Positions 1-5,351 are shown, counted from the stretch's first letter. The stretch: DNA of 6,758 nt from Clostridiales bacterium (GCA_024697655.1 JAILFI010000018.1:1-6758); one strand, 5' to 3'. Made by a program: numbers and translations. The notes: generated by a model from the sequence alone, not told the origin.

Positions 1-1
1 C

Positions 2-259
2 GCTTCCACGACCTACAACACGGAAGTCTTCCCGTTCATGAAGCACTATATCGATCATCTCATCGAGCGCAATTACCAGAACAGAAAGATCGCGTTCGTC
101 GAGAACGGCAGCTGGGCGCCGATGGCAGCCAAGTACATGAAAGGCCTGTTCGAGAATTCGAAGAACCTGACCTTCGCGGAGACGACCGTCACGATCAAGT
201 CCGCGCTGAATGCGGACAGCGAAGCGGCGCTCGAAAAACTGGCGGAAGAGATGGCTTGA
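2..259 (+). CDS. FprA-type flavodiiron protein, C-terminal part (5' end outside window)
   Basis: This is the last 85 codons of a gene that begins before the window; the frame is open from base 2 to the TGA at 257-259. The piece is the flavodoxin-like FMN domain of an A-type flavoprotein. It shows the TYNTEVFPFM segment, which in the family is the 'P-T-Y-x-x-x-x-F-P' loop near the flavin, followed by the diagnostic ENGSWAP motif and the TIKSALN stretch near the C-terminus. Family members are about 400 aa with an N-terminal metallo-beta-lactamase-like domain holding a di-iron site. They reduce O2 (and/or NO) to water (or N2O) in the cytoplasm with electrons from rubredoxin or coenzyme F420. The di-iron half is outside the window, so intactness cannot be judged. 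The gene is followed by a strong terminator, so it ends its transcription unit. Confidence 0.9.
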   Translation, partial: ASTTYNTEVFPFMKHYIDHLIERNYQNRKIAFVENGSWAPMAAKYMKGLFENSKNLTFAETTVTIKSALNADSEAALEKLAEEMA

Positions 260-294
260 CAGTATCTTCACCGAACCGCAGTTTGATCACAATG

Positions 295-327
295 AAAAAC
301 CGGCTGTCTGGATAGCAGCCGGTTTTT
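295..327. terminator. Intrinsic terminator, probably bidirectional
   Basis: A perfect 12-bp inverted repeat (AAAAACCGGCTG at 295-306, complement at 316-327) encloses a 9-nt loop. The GC core CCGGCTG is flanked by five A residues on one side and five T on the other, so a U-tract follows the hairpin on both strands. It lies 36 nt after the flavodiiron stop. It also lies 57 nt beyond the stop of the minus-strand membrane protein gene, so it can serve both. Confidence 0.88.
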
Positions 328-383
328 AAATGCAAATCCGATGCGGAGGTGTACAGGCAGCCCCCGGCCATTTGGGATGACCA

Positions 384-1268
384 TCATTCCGGTTCTGCGA
401 TTCTCCGGATATCATAGTGATCGCTGTAAACGGTTATCTGATACACATATTCTCCGCCGCCAGGAGCCGTCATGATCAGTTGTGTGTCCCCTTCTTTCTT
501 AAAAGCCGCATTGACCATGTAGTCTTCGATATTCTCCTCGTAGACAATGCTGACCTCACCGAAGGAATCGTCGGAAAGCCGGACGGTATACGTATCATCG
601 AACTCCAGCCCCGCCGTTTCCCCGCCGCTGGTTATCAGGGTCGTATTGTAAAAACTGCCGCCCTGCACGAACGCAAAGACGGTCGCCGCCAGAAGCAGCG
701 CGATACTGACGGCGAGCCCTGCGAGACGGATCTTCTTATCTTTAAAGATATACAAAGGATAGATGATCATCGTGACCACGATGAAGAGGATCGTCAGCAG
801 ATGATGCGGGAAAGCGGTCATGATATCGCGCAGGAATCTGTGGTAATGGAATGCCAGGAACGCGAGCATCGGTGCGAGGATCAGAAGCCCCCACCATTTA
901 TCCTTCTTCATGTAATACCCGATATAGCCCATCGGGAACGTGAAGAGCGTCCAGAGGAACCAGTTTCTGTAATACGCAAAAATGCCCCACCCGTAGACGT
1001 TGAACGGTACCTGTACCAGATACACGAGCGGCTGGCTGATCAGGAAAAAAACAAAGCATTTGAGCGCCGCATCAAGCGGTGATCCACTGTTGACGATGAT
1101 CAGGATCCCGAAGAGGATCCAGACCTCGAAAGTGATGCTGATATCCGCAAAAGACGTATCCTTCGCAGCGGGAAGAAACGCCATCAAGCCAGTGTAAAGC
1201 CCGGCGATCACAGCGATCAGGATGACCTTTTTCCAGGTCATATCGATCTCTCCAAACAGTTTTTTCAT
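384..1268 (-). CDS. Polytopic membrane protein of unknown function with exported C-terminal domain
   Basis: The protein has 294 aa and no function I can name. Hydrophobic segments fall at about residues 14-33, 46-60, 69-88, 103-119, 125-140, 154-175 and 181-201, giving roughly seven helices. The last ~90 residues (202-294) form a polar, acidic, beta-rich domain. An N-terminus inside with seven helices puts that domain outside the cell; positive residues in the loops (KKDK at 121-124, KDKKIR at 176-181) fit the cytoplasmic side. The segment GYIGYYMKKDKWWG is a striking conserved-looking stretch. Start choice is uncertain: ATG 1268 has only a weak GGGA upstream, whereas the in-frame ATG at 1241 (Met10) is preceded by GGAGAG with 6-nt spacing and would give 285 aa. 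The longer form is given because MKKLFGEID reads naturally as a cytoplasmic N-terminus. The gene follows the 155-aa gene by 39 nt and is probably co-transcribed with it. It is not obviously a transporter or enzyme. Confidence 0.8.
   Translation of the reverse strand: MKKLFGEIDMTWKKVILIAVIAGLYTGLMAFLPAAKDTSFADISITFEVWILFGILIIVNSGSPLDAALKCFVFFLISQPLVYLVQVPFNVYGWGIFAYYRNWFLWTLFTFPMGYIGYYMKKDKWWGLLILAPMLAFLAFHYHRFLRDIMTAFPHHLLTILFIVVTMIIYPLYIFKDKKIRLAGLAVSIALLLAATVFAFVQGGSFYNTTLITSGGETAGLEFDDTYTVRLSDDSFGEVSIVYEENIEDYMVNAAFKKEGDTQLIMTAPGGGEYVYQITVYSDHYDIRRIAEPE
1248..1253 (-). promoter_or_regulatory. Internal ribosome binding site for alternative start at 1241
   Basis: On the minus strand GGAGAG lies 6 nt before an in-frame ATG (Met10 of the 294-aa form). 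It is a better Shine-Dalgarno match than anything before the ATG at 1268, so the translated protein may be 285 aa. Confidence 0.45.
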
Positions 1269-1287
1269 CTCATATTTCCCATCATTG

Positions 1288-1303
1288 CAGACACGTGTGT
1301 CTG
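1288..1303. repeat. 7-bp inverted repeat in intergenic gap (operator-like)
   Basis: CAGACAC-GT-GTGTCTG is a perfect 7-bp inverted repeat with a 2-bp centre. It sits within the 39-nt gap between the 155-aa gene and the membrane protein gene. As RNA it could form a 6-bp stem with a 4-nt loop just ahead of the downstream start. There is no T-tract, so it is not a terminator. It may be a protein binding site or an mRNA processing or stability element; function is unknown. Confidence 0.45.
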
Positions 1304-1307
1304 TTCA

Positions 1308-1775
1308 TCATTTGACGGCATCTTTCAGTTTTGCGGCAAGCCCCGGATCGGCAGCAGGCCTGTTTGATTTCTGCAGCGCAGCACAGAACTCCTCAAAGCC
1401 TGTTCGTTTCCCATAGGGCTGAAACGTGAATGCCTGTGTTTTCCCGTGATCTCCGCTCCAGTACAGATACAGCCAGGGGCCGGCGTTTCCGCAGTCGAGA
1501 CTCTCTGTCCGGTCAACGACTGTCCCGTCCTTAAGGTGTCCGTAAAAGGTGTCCCATTCTTCTTCCGACAGTTCGATCGTTCCGGTCACCGTTGCGTCCG
1601 CTTCCGTCAGCGGCCAGTGATCTCCTTCCCGTTTTTCATGATAGAAATAGTATTTTCCCTGCGAAGTGAAAAACCGGTACCGCTGGTACTGCGGCGGATA
1701 TGTGGAGGCATCGTACGTATAATAGAATTCTTTGATCTCTTTCAGTCCGATGTCTTTGCCGACGGTCTTTGCCAT
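1308..1775 (-). CDS. Hypothetical protein, 155 aa, aromatic-rich, soluble
   Basis: I do not recognise this 155-aa protein. It has no signal peptide or membrane helix and is notably rich in Tyr, Phe and Trp. Dense stretches lie at residues 17-47 (FYYTYD, RYRFFTS, KYYFYHEKREG) and around 100-107 (PWLYLYWSG). The alternation of aromatic and charged residues, and the ELSEEEWDTFYGHL segment (68-81), suggest a small alpha+beta domain, followed by a helical tail (127-155). The reading frame is open upstream to 1928, but the start at 1775 is chosen because GGGAGGTGA lies just before it and the upstream extension has low-complexity, promoter-like sequence. It is the first gene of a two-gene minus-strand unit with the membrane protein that follows after 39 nt. 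Its partner in function may be that protein, but nothing in the sequence proves it. Confidence 0.82.
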   Translation of the reverse strand: MAKTVGKDIGLKEIKEFYYTYDASTYPPQYQRYRFFTSQGKYYFYHEKREGDHWPLTEADATVTGTIELSEEEWDTFYGHLKDGTVVDRTESLDCGNAGPWLYLYWSGDHGKTQAFTFQPYGKRTGFEEFCAALQKSNRPAADPGLAAKLKDAVK

Positions 1776-1779
1776 CCGG

Positions 1780-1788
1780 TCACCTCCC
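1780..1788 (-). promoter_or_regulatory. Ribosome binding site deciding start at 1775
   Basis: Minus-strand GGGAGGTGA is a near-complete match to the anti-Shine-Dalgarno sequence and sits 4 nt from the ATG at 1775, with the GGAGG core about 7 nt away. It rules against the longer reading frame that begins at 1928. Confidence 0.8.
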
Positions 1789-1824
1789 GGGACGACGGTC
1801 CCTGACACAGTGTTCTTTTTTTTC

Positions 1825-1854
1825 ATTTTACCAACAACGCAGCTATCTTGCCAG
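1825..1854 (-). promoter_or_regulatory. Candidate sigma-A promoter for the 155-aa gene
   Basis: On the minus strand CTGGCA (1854-1849, 4 of 6 to TTGACA), an 18-bp spacer and TAAAAT (1830-1825, 5 of 6 to TATAAT) form a plausible promoter. A start near 1818 would give a leader of about 43 nt. Found by eye. Confidence 0.45.
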
Positions 1855-1865
1855 TTCTTCCCGTC

Positions 1866-1894
1866 TTGTAGATATGGAAATTTTAGGATAGAAT
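1866..1894 (+). promoter_or_regulatory. Sigma-A promoter for the acyltransferase/symporter operon
   Basis: TTGTAG (1866-1871), a 17-bp AT-rich spacer and TAGAAT (1889-1894, 5 of 6 to consensus) form a good promoter with transcription expected to start near 1901, about 26 nt before the ATG. It is back to back with the minus-strand promoter candidate at 1825-1854, separated by only 11 bp. Confidence 0.6.
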
Positions 1895-1911
1895 ATTTGT
1901 AGCATTTGATC

Positions 1912-1919
1912 AAAGGAGG
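1912..1919 (+). promoter_or_regulatory. Ribosome binding site deciding start at 1927
   Basis: AAAGGAGG lies 7 nt before the ATG at 1927. It excludes the in-frame TTG at 1906, which lies upstream of this site and nearly at the predicted transcription start. Confidence 0.85.
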
Positions 1920-1926
1920 AACCGTC

Positions 1927-3063
1927 ATGGGCGATGCGCACCGGCGGCATCAGATCGTGTGGCGGCTGTTCTACGCGGTCTGCAATAAATGGATCTGCCG
2001 GAAATTTCATTTCACCCACGAAGATCTTCATATCGATGGCCCGGTCCTGCTGATCCCCAACCACGTCAGCGCCTGGGATCCTTTTCTGGTAGCAATGAGT
2101 CTCAAGGACAAGCAGGTCTACTACGTAGCCAGCGAGCACCTTTTCCGCAAGGGCATCGCCACAAAGATGCTCACATGGCTCGTGGCACCGATCCCGAGGA
2201 GCAAAGCATCAGCAGGAACGGACACGGTGCGCGCCTGCCTGCGGCATCTGCGCAGCGGGCACTCGGTCTGCATCTTCTCCGAAGGCGAACAGAGCTGGGA
2301 CGGGCGCAACCACCCTGTCTTCGCTGCCACCGGCAAACTGGCAAAGACCTCCGGTGCAACGCTCGTCACCTACCGGCTGGAAGGGATCTACCTCAGCAAA
2401 CCGCGCTGGGCGGATACGGTCCGCCGCGGCACTTCCCACGGACACCCCGTCGGCATCTATCCCCCCGACATCCTGAAAACCATGAGCGCGGATGAGATCA
2501 CAGCCAGGATCAACCAGGACATCCGGGAAGATGCCTGGGAACGCCAGCGCACCTTTCCTGTTTCCTACCGCGGCAGGCGGCTCGCCGAAGGACTTGAACG
2601 CGTTCTTTATCTCTGCCCGCAATGCAGGAGGATCGGTACGCTGACGAGCAAAGACGACCGGCTGAGCTGTCCCTGCGGCTTGTCTGTCCGGTACCTGCGG
2701 GACGGCTTTTTCGAACCGGAAACCCCGTTCGCGGACATCGCGCAGTGGGAGGACTGGCAGAAGGAATCGCTCCGCACAGGCGATTACGAACACGAAAATG
2801 TGCTGTTTACCGACGACTCGGTACAACTGACGGAAATCGGTGCCGGGCACACGGAGACCCCCCTCTGCGAAGACACCCTGATCCAGTATCCGGATCATCT
2901 TAAATGCGGTACATATGATTTTTCGCTGTCCGAGATAGATAACATGGCGATGACCAGAACACACATCCTGCTGTTCAGCATCGCCGGCTCCTATTTTCAG
3001 CTTCGCGCCAGACCGGGCATCAACTTCAGAAAATATCTCGAACTCTGGAAAGCACAGGAATAA
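1927..3063 (+). CDS. PlsC-family acyltransferase with C-terminal zinc-ribbon extension
   Basis: This 378-aa protein begins with a lysophospholipid acyltransferase domain, about residues 10-205. Block I is NHVSAWD (45-51), giving the catalytic H46-x4-D51 pair. Block II is around PIPRSKASAG (88-97), and block III is FSEGEQSWDG (117-126), the equivalent of the usual FPEG(T/R)R. Members transfer an acyl chain to position 2 of 1-acylglycerol-3-phosphate on the inner membrane face, making phosphatidic acid. The usual length is 200-250 aa, so about 150 residues are extra. The extension starts with a zinc-ribbon-like knuckle, CPQC (230-233) and CPC (248-250), and then an acidic and beta-rich region (about 262-378) with no motif I recognise. 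Usual PlsC proteins often have N-terminal membrane helices; here only a short Trp/Arg-rich segment (12-28) is seen, suggesting peripheral attachment. The true acyl acceptor is unknown; it could act on another lysolipid. The symporter gene follows after 3 nt. Confidence 0.85.
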   Translation: MGDAHRRHQIVWRLFYAVCNKWICRKFHFTHEDLHIDGPVLLIPNHVSAWDPFLVAMSLKDKQVYYVASEHLFRKGIATKMLTWLVAPIPRSKASAGTDTVRACLRHLRSGHSVCIFSEGEQSWDGRNHPVFAATGKLAKTSGATLVTYRLEGIYLSKPRWADTVRRGTSHGHPVGIYPPDILKTMSADEITARINQDIREDAWERQRTFPVSYRGRRLAEGLERVLYLCPQCRRIGTLTSKDDRLSCPCGLSVRYLRDGFFEPETPFADIAQWEDWQKESLRTGDYEHENVLFTDDSVQLTEIGAGHTETPLCEDTLIQYPDHLKCGTYDFSLSEIDNMAMTRTHILLFSIAGSYFQLRARPGINFRKYLELWKAQE

Positions 3064-3066
3064 ACC

Positions 3067-4443
3067 ATGGATTACTCTGCAGCAAATCTGCAATTATGGA
3101 ACGTTATCATCCAGCTCGGCGCGATCGCGGCGGCGATCCTGCTTGCCAATCTGCTGCGCCAGCGGGTCCCCTTCATCCGCAGGACATTGATGCCGATCGC
3201 CGTCCTGAGCGGTTTTCTGCTGCTCGGGGCACGTTACGCCGGCATCGTACATGTAGATGTCTATTTCATGGAGATCCTGGTCTACCACGGGATCGCGCTC
3301 GGGTTCATCGCAATGAGCCTGCGCGTTCCGGAAAGCCGGGAGACCTCTGACGGAGAACTGACAGGTCTGAAGTCCGGTGCTGTCATCGTCAGTTCCTATC
3401 TCGTACAGGGCATCTCCGGTCTTCTGATCACCCTCTGTCTTGCCTACACTGTCATGCCGGATCTGTTCAAAGCCGCCGGACTCCTTCTGCCGATGGGCTT
3501 CGGGCAAGGTCCCGGACAGGCGAACAATGTCGGCAGCACCTACGAATCGCTCGGGTTTGCGGGCGGTCGCAGCTTTGGTCTGGCAGTCGCTGCTGCCGGT
3601 TATCTCGTTGCGTGTATCGTCGGTGTGATCATCCTGAATATCCTTGCGAAAAAAGGAAAAATCGGCAAAACGCACACTGCGGCGGTCGAGCAGCCGACGG
3701 TAGAGTTCTTCCAGAGCGAGAACGAGATCCCTGTCTCGGATTCGATCGACAAGCTTTCCGTGCAGATCGCCATGGTGCTGCTTGTGTACCTGGCGACCTA
3801 TCTGTCGACGTGCGGTCTGACCGCAGGCATCGCCGCGCTTTCTCCCGGGCTTGCCGCCACGGTCAATTCCCTGCTTTGGGGTTTTAACTTCATCATCGGA
3901 TCGGCTCTCGCCATCCTGCTGCGCGTTCTTCTCGAGAAATCAAAAAAAGCCGGCCTGATCAGACGGCAGTACCAGAACAACTACCTGCTCAACCGCATCT
4001 CCGGCTTTTTCTTCGATATGATGATCGTTGCGGGCATCGGCTCCATCAGCATCGAGGACGTCCGCGGTCTTCTGCTGCCCTTCCTCCTTCTGGTGACCGC
4101 CGGCGGTGTGCTGACGTGGATCCATCTCACCATCGTCTGCCGCAAAGTCTATCCCGGCTATTACTATGAAGGGCTGATCTCCATGTACGGCATGATGACC
4201 GGCACCATCAGTTCCGGCGTCCTTCTGCTGCGCGAGATCGACCCTGCGCTCCGCACACCTGCTGCCAACAACCTGATCACCGGCAGCAGTTTCGGCATCC
4301 TGCTCGGTGCTCCCGTGCTCGTTTTCGTCGGTCTGGCCACCCGCTCCGCAGCCATGTGCTGGGCAGTCGTCGGCATGGTGGCTGTCTACCTTGCCGCTTT
4401 GTACCTGCTGATCTTCAAGGCGCACGGCCGCAAAAGACACTGA
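3067..4443 (+). CDS. GltS-like sodium:glutamate symporter family protein
   Basis: The 458-aa protein is almost entirely membrane-embedded, with about 12 hydrophobic segments (near 12-30, 38-58, 67-86, 102-128, 167-194, 231-257, 265-288, 311-326, 332-357, 365-388, 402-425 and 428-450). A polar cytoplasmic-looking loop lies at 195-230. The glycine-rich segment MGFGQGPGQANNVGS (143-157) and the second-half segment MMTGTISSGVLLLREIDP (376-393) followed by TPAANNLITGSS (397-408) look like the paired re-entrant loops of an inverted-repeat transporter, as in the ESS/GltS family (COG0786). The family exchanges sodium and glutamate across the cytoplasmic membrane. The substrate here is inferred, because these glycine motifs differ from the classical E. 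coli GltS loops. AGGA sits 8 nt before the ATG, inside the end of the acyltransferase gene, so translation is probably coupled. Its stop lies 4 nt from the stop of the convergent 70-aa gene, leaving no room for a terminator in between. Confidence 0.72.
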   Translation: MDYSAANLQLWNVIIQLGAIAAAILLANLLRQRVPFIRRTLMPIAVLSGFLLLGARYAGIVHVDVYFMEILVYHGIALGFIAMSLRVPESRETSDGELTGLKSGAVIVSSYLVQGISGLLITLCLAYTVMPDLFKAAGLLLPMGFGQGPGQANNVGSTYESLGFAGGRSFGLAVAAAGYLVACIVGVIILNILAKKGKIGKTHTAAVEQPTVEFFQSENEIPVSDSIDKLSVQIAMVLLVYLATYLSTCGLTAGIAALSPGLAATVNSLLWGFNFIIGSALAILLRVLLEKSKKAGLIRRQYQNNYLLNRISGFFFDMMIVAGIGSISIEDVRGLLLPFLLLVTAGGVLTWIHLTIVCRKVYPGYYYEGLISMYGMMTGTISSGVLLLREIDPALRTPAANNLITGSSFGILLGAPVLVFVGLATRSAAMCWAVVGMVAVYLAALYLLIFKAHGRKRH

Positions 4444-4447
4444 TCCG

Positions 4448-4660
4448 CTATTCCGTCTTCCCGATGATCAGCTCACAGGAACCTTCCTCCAGCGAATTAT
4501 GGGCATCCAGATGAAAGTGACTGCCCGCCTGCTCTTTGGCAAGCGCCAGAATGTTCTGCGACAGAGACAGAAGACCCGCCCAGTTCGCATCGATCACACA
4601 TGCCCCGTCTTCATCAACGCTGACGCGGATCTTAAAGCCATCTTCCCATTTCATATCCAT
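4448..4660 (-). CDS. Small protein resembling Imm32-family immunity proteins
   Basis: The protein has 70 aa, is acidic and has no membrane segment. The pattern resembles what I recall of the Imm32 family (predicted polymorphic-toxin immunity proteins): a beta strand, then WAGLLSLSQNILALA (27-41, an amphipathic helix), then GSHFHLD (46-52), then EEGSCELIIGK (58-68). The identification is from memory of motif shape and is not proven. The ATG at 4660 has AGGAGGGA 6 nt upstream, so expression is likely strong. It follows the HTH/superoxide-reductase gene by 35 nt on the same strand and is probably in its transcript. No toxin, secretion domain or HNH/nuclease partner is visible in the window, so it is either an orphan immunity gene or a domain reused for another role. 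Confidence 0.6.
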   Translation of the reverse strand: MDMKWEDGFKIRVSVDEDGACVIDANWAGLLSLSQNILALAKEQAGSHFHLDAHNSLEEGSCELIIGKTE

Positions 4661-4695
4661 ACCGATCCCTCCTGATGGCCCGGCAAGGGCTATAC

Positions 4696-5298
4696 TTATT
4701 TTAGTGCAAAAAGACCGTGCTTTAGTGCAAAAAGACCGTGCCGGTTACAATACGCATACAAGGTCTTCACGCGGTCGATTTTAAAACGCGCCTCCGCATT
4801 TCCTTCCGGATACAGTTTGACGATCTGTACACCGCTGTCGGACACAGCTGCCAGAAATGAGATGTAGTGCTCTTTTGTCATCGGATGATCCACGGTCACG
4901 TAGTACTCATCTTCTGCGATTTCTTTTCTGATGCAGTGTGCTTCATCCATCTCTTCCGTCTCCGCCGGCACCAGTGTGACACCGCAGCAGCTGATCACGG
5001 CTTCCCCGGTCGAACGGATCACATTACCGCAGACCGGACAGACATACCACTTGCCGCGCGCCATGTTGGCTGTCCGGTTGACATTCTTGACATGATTACC
5101 GGAGAGCAGTTCGATCACCGAGATCCCGAGCGCATCCGCGAGCGGTTCAAGCAGACTGATGTCGGGATACCCGCGGCCTGTTTCCCACTTGCTGACCGCC
5201 TTGCTGCTCACGCAGATCTTCTCCGCCAGTTCCTCCTGCGTCAGCCGTTTGCTTTCTCTGAGTCTTTTAATGACCTCTCCGGTCACGTATCTATCCAT
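4696..5298 (-). CDS. XRE helix-turn-helix regulator fused to desulfoferrodoxin (superoxide reductase-like) domain
   Basis: The protein has 200 aa and three parts. Residues about 7-66 are an XRE/Cro-type HTH (LTQEELAEKICVSSKAVSKWE, recognition helix around SSKAVSKWE 31-39). Residues about 84-110 match a desulforedoxin iron site, with CPVC (87-90) and SCCG (103-106) supplying four Cys. Residues about 117-193 match the superoxide-reductase domain. By comparison with desulfoferrodoxins, the catalytic iron ligands are H121, H138, H144, C184 and H187 (motifs EAHC, DHPMTKEHY and YCNRHG), all present. Superoxide reductase reduces superoxide to peroxide using electrons from rubredoxin. The Lys that usually precedes the first His (EKH) is Ala120 here. 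The start is 5298 because AAGGAGG lies 8 nt upstream; the frame also extends to 5331. The C-terminus carries an exact tandem repeat. It may sense redox state or act as an enzyme that also binds DNA. Confidence 0.9.
   Translation of the reverse strand: MDRYVTGEVIKRLRESKRLTQEELAEKICVSSKAVSKWETGRGYPDISLLEPLADALGISVIELLSGNHVKNVNRTANMARGKWYVCPVCGNVIRSTGEAVISCCGVTLVPAETEEMDEAHCIRKEIAEDEYYVTVDHPMTKEHYISFLAAVSDSGVQIVKLYPEGNAEARFKIDRVKTLYAYCNRHGLFALKHGLFALK
4700..4741. repeat. Exact 21-bp tandem duplication at the end of the superoxide-reductase-like gene
   Basis: The 21-bp unit at 4700-4720 is repeated without change at 4721-4741. It is seven codons long and in frame, so the protein ends HGLFALK-HGLFALK. 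The first copy includes His187, the expected iron ligand next to C184, and the second adds His194. Related superoxide reductases normally end one turn after the Cys-x-x-His motif, so the second copy is an addition. Confidence 0.95.
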
Positions 5299-5306
5299 GT
5301 TGCATA

Positions 5307-5313
5307 CCTCCTT
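5307..5313 (-). promoter_or_regulatory. Ribosome binding site deciding start at 5298
   Basis: Minus-strand AAGGAGG lies 8 nt before the ATG at 5298. The longer frame starting at 5331 would run through this site. Confidence 0.85.
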
Positions 5314-5351
5314 ACGGCGCCAGTGTACCACCGCCGCCGCGGAGTTGTTAC

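Noticed and set aside
344..362. GC-rich stretch with a run of C that might form a second terminator for the membrane protein gene
   Set aside because: No good stem followed by a T-tract could be drawn; the hairpin at 295-327 is a far better terminator.
417..1082. A 221-codon open frame on the plus strand opposite the membrane protein gene
   Set aside because: Its translation is highly charged with many Arg, Asp and His, typical of the complement of a hydrophobic-coding frame. It has no convincing ribosome binding site or domain.
1776..1928. Longer N-terminus of the 155-aa protein, up to 206 aa
   Set aside because: The extension runs through the promoter candidates and has no start signal, while a near-perfect ribosome binding site precedes the ATG at 1775.
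2209..3093. A 294-codon open frame on the minus strand across the acyltransferase gene
   Set aside because: It lies fully opposite a gene with clear catalytic motifs and a strong ribosome binding site. Its own translation is a low-complexity shadow with no family features; long antisense frames are common opposite GC-rich genes.
3094..4440. Two minus-strand frames (193 and 166 codons) opposite the symporter gene
   Set aside because: They are Asp/Gln/His-rich complements of a transmembrane-coding sequence, and no promoter or ribosome binding site supports them.
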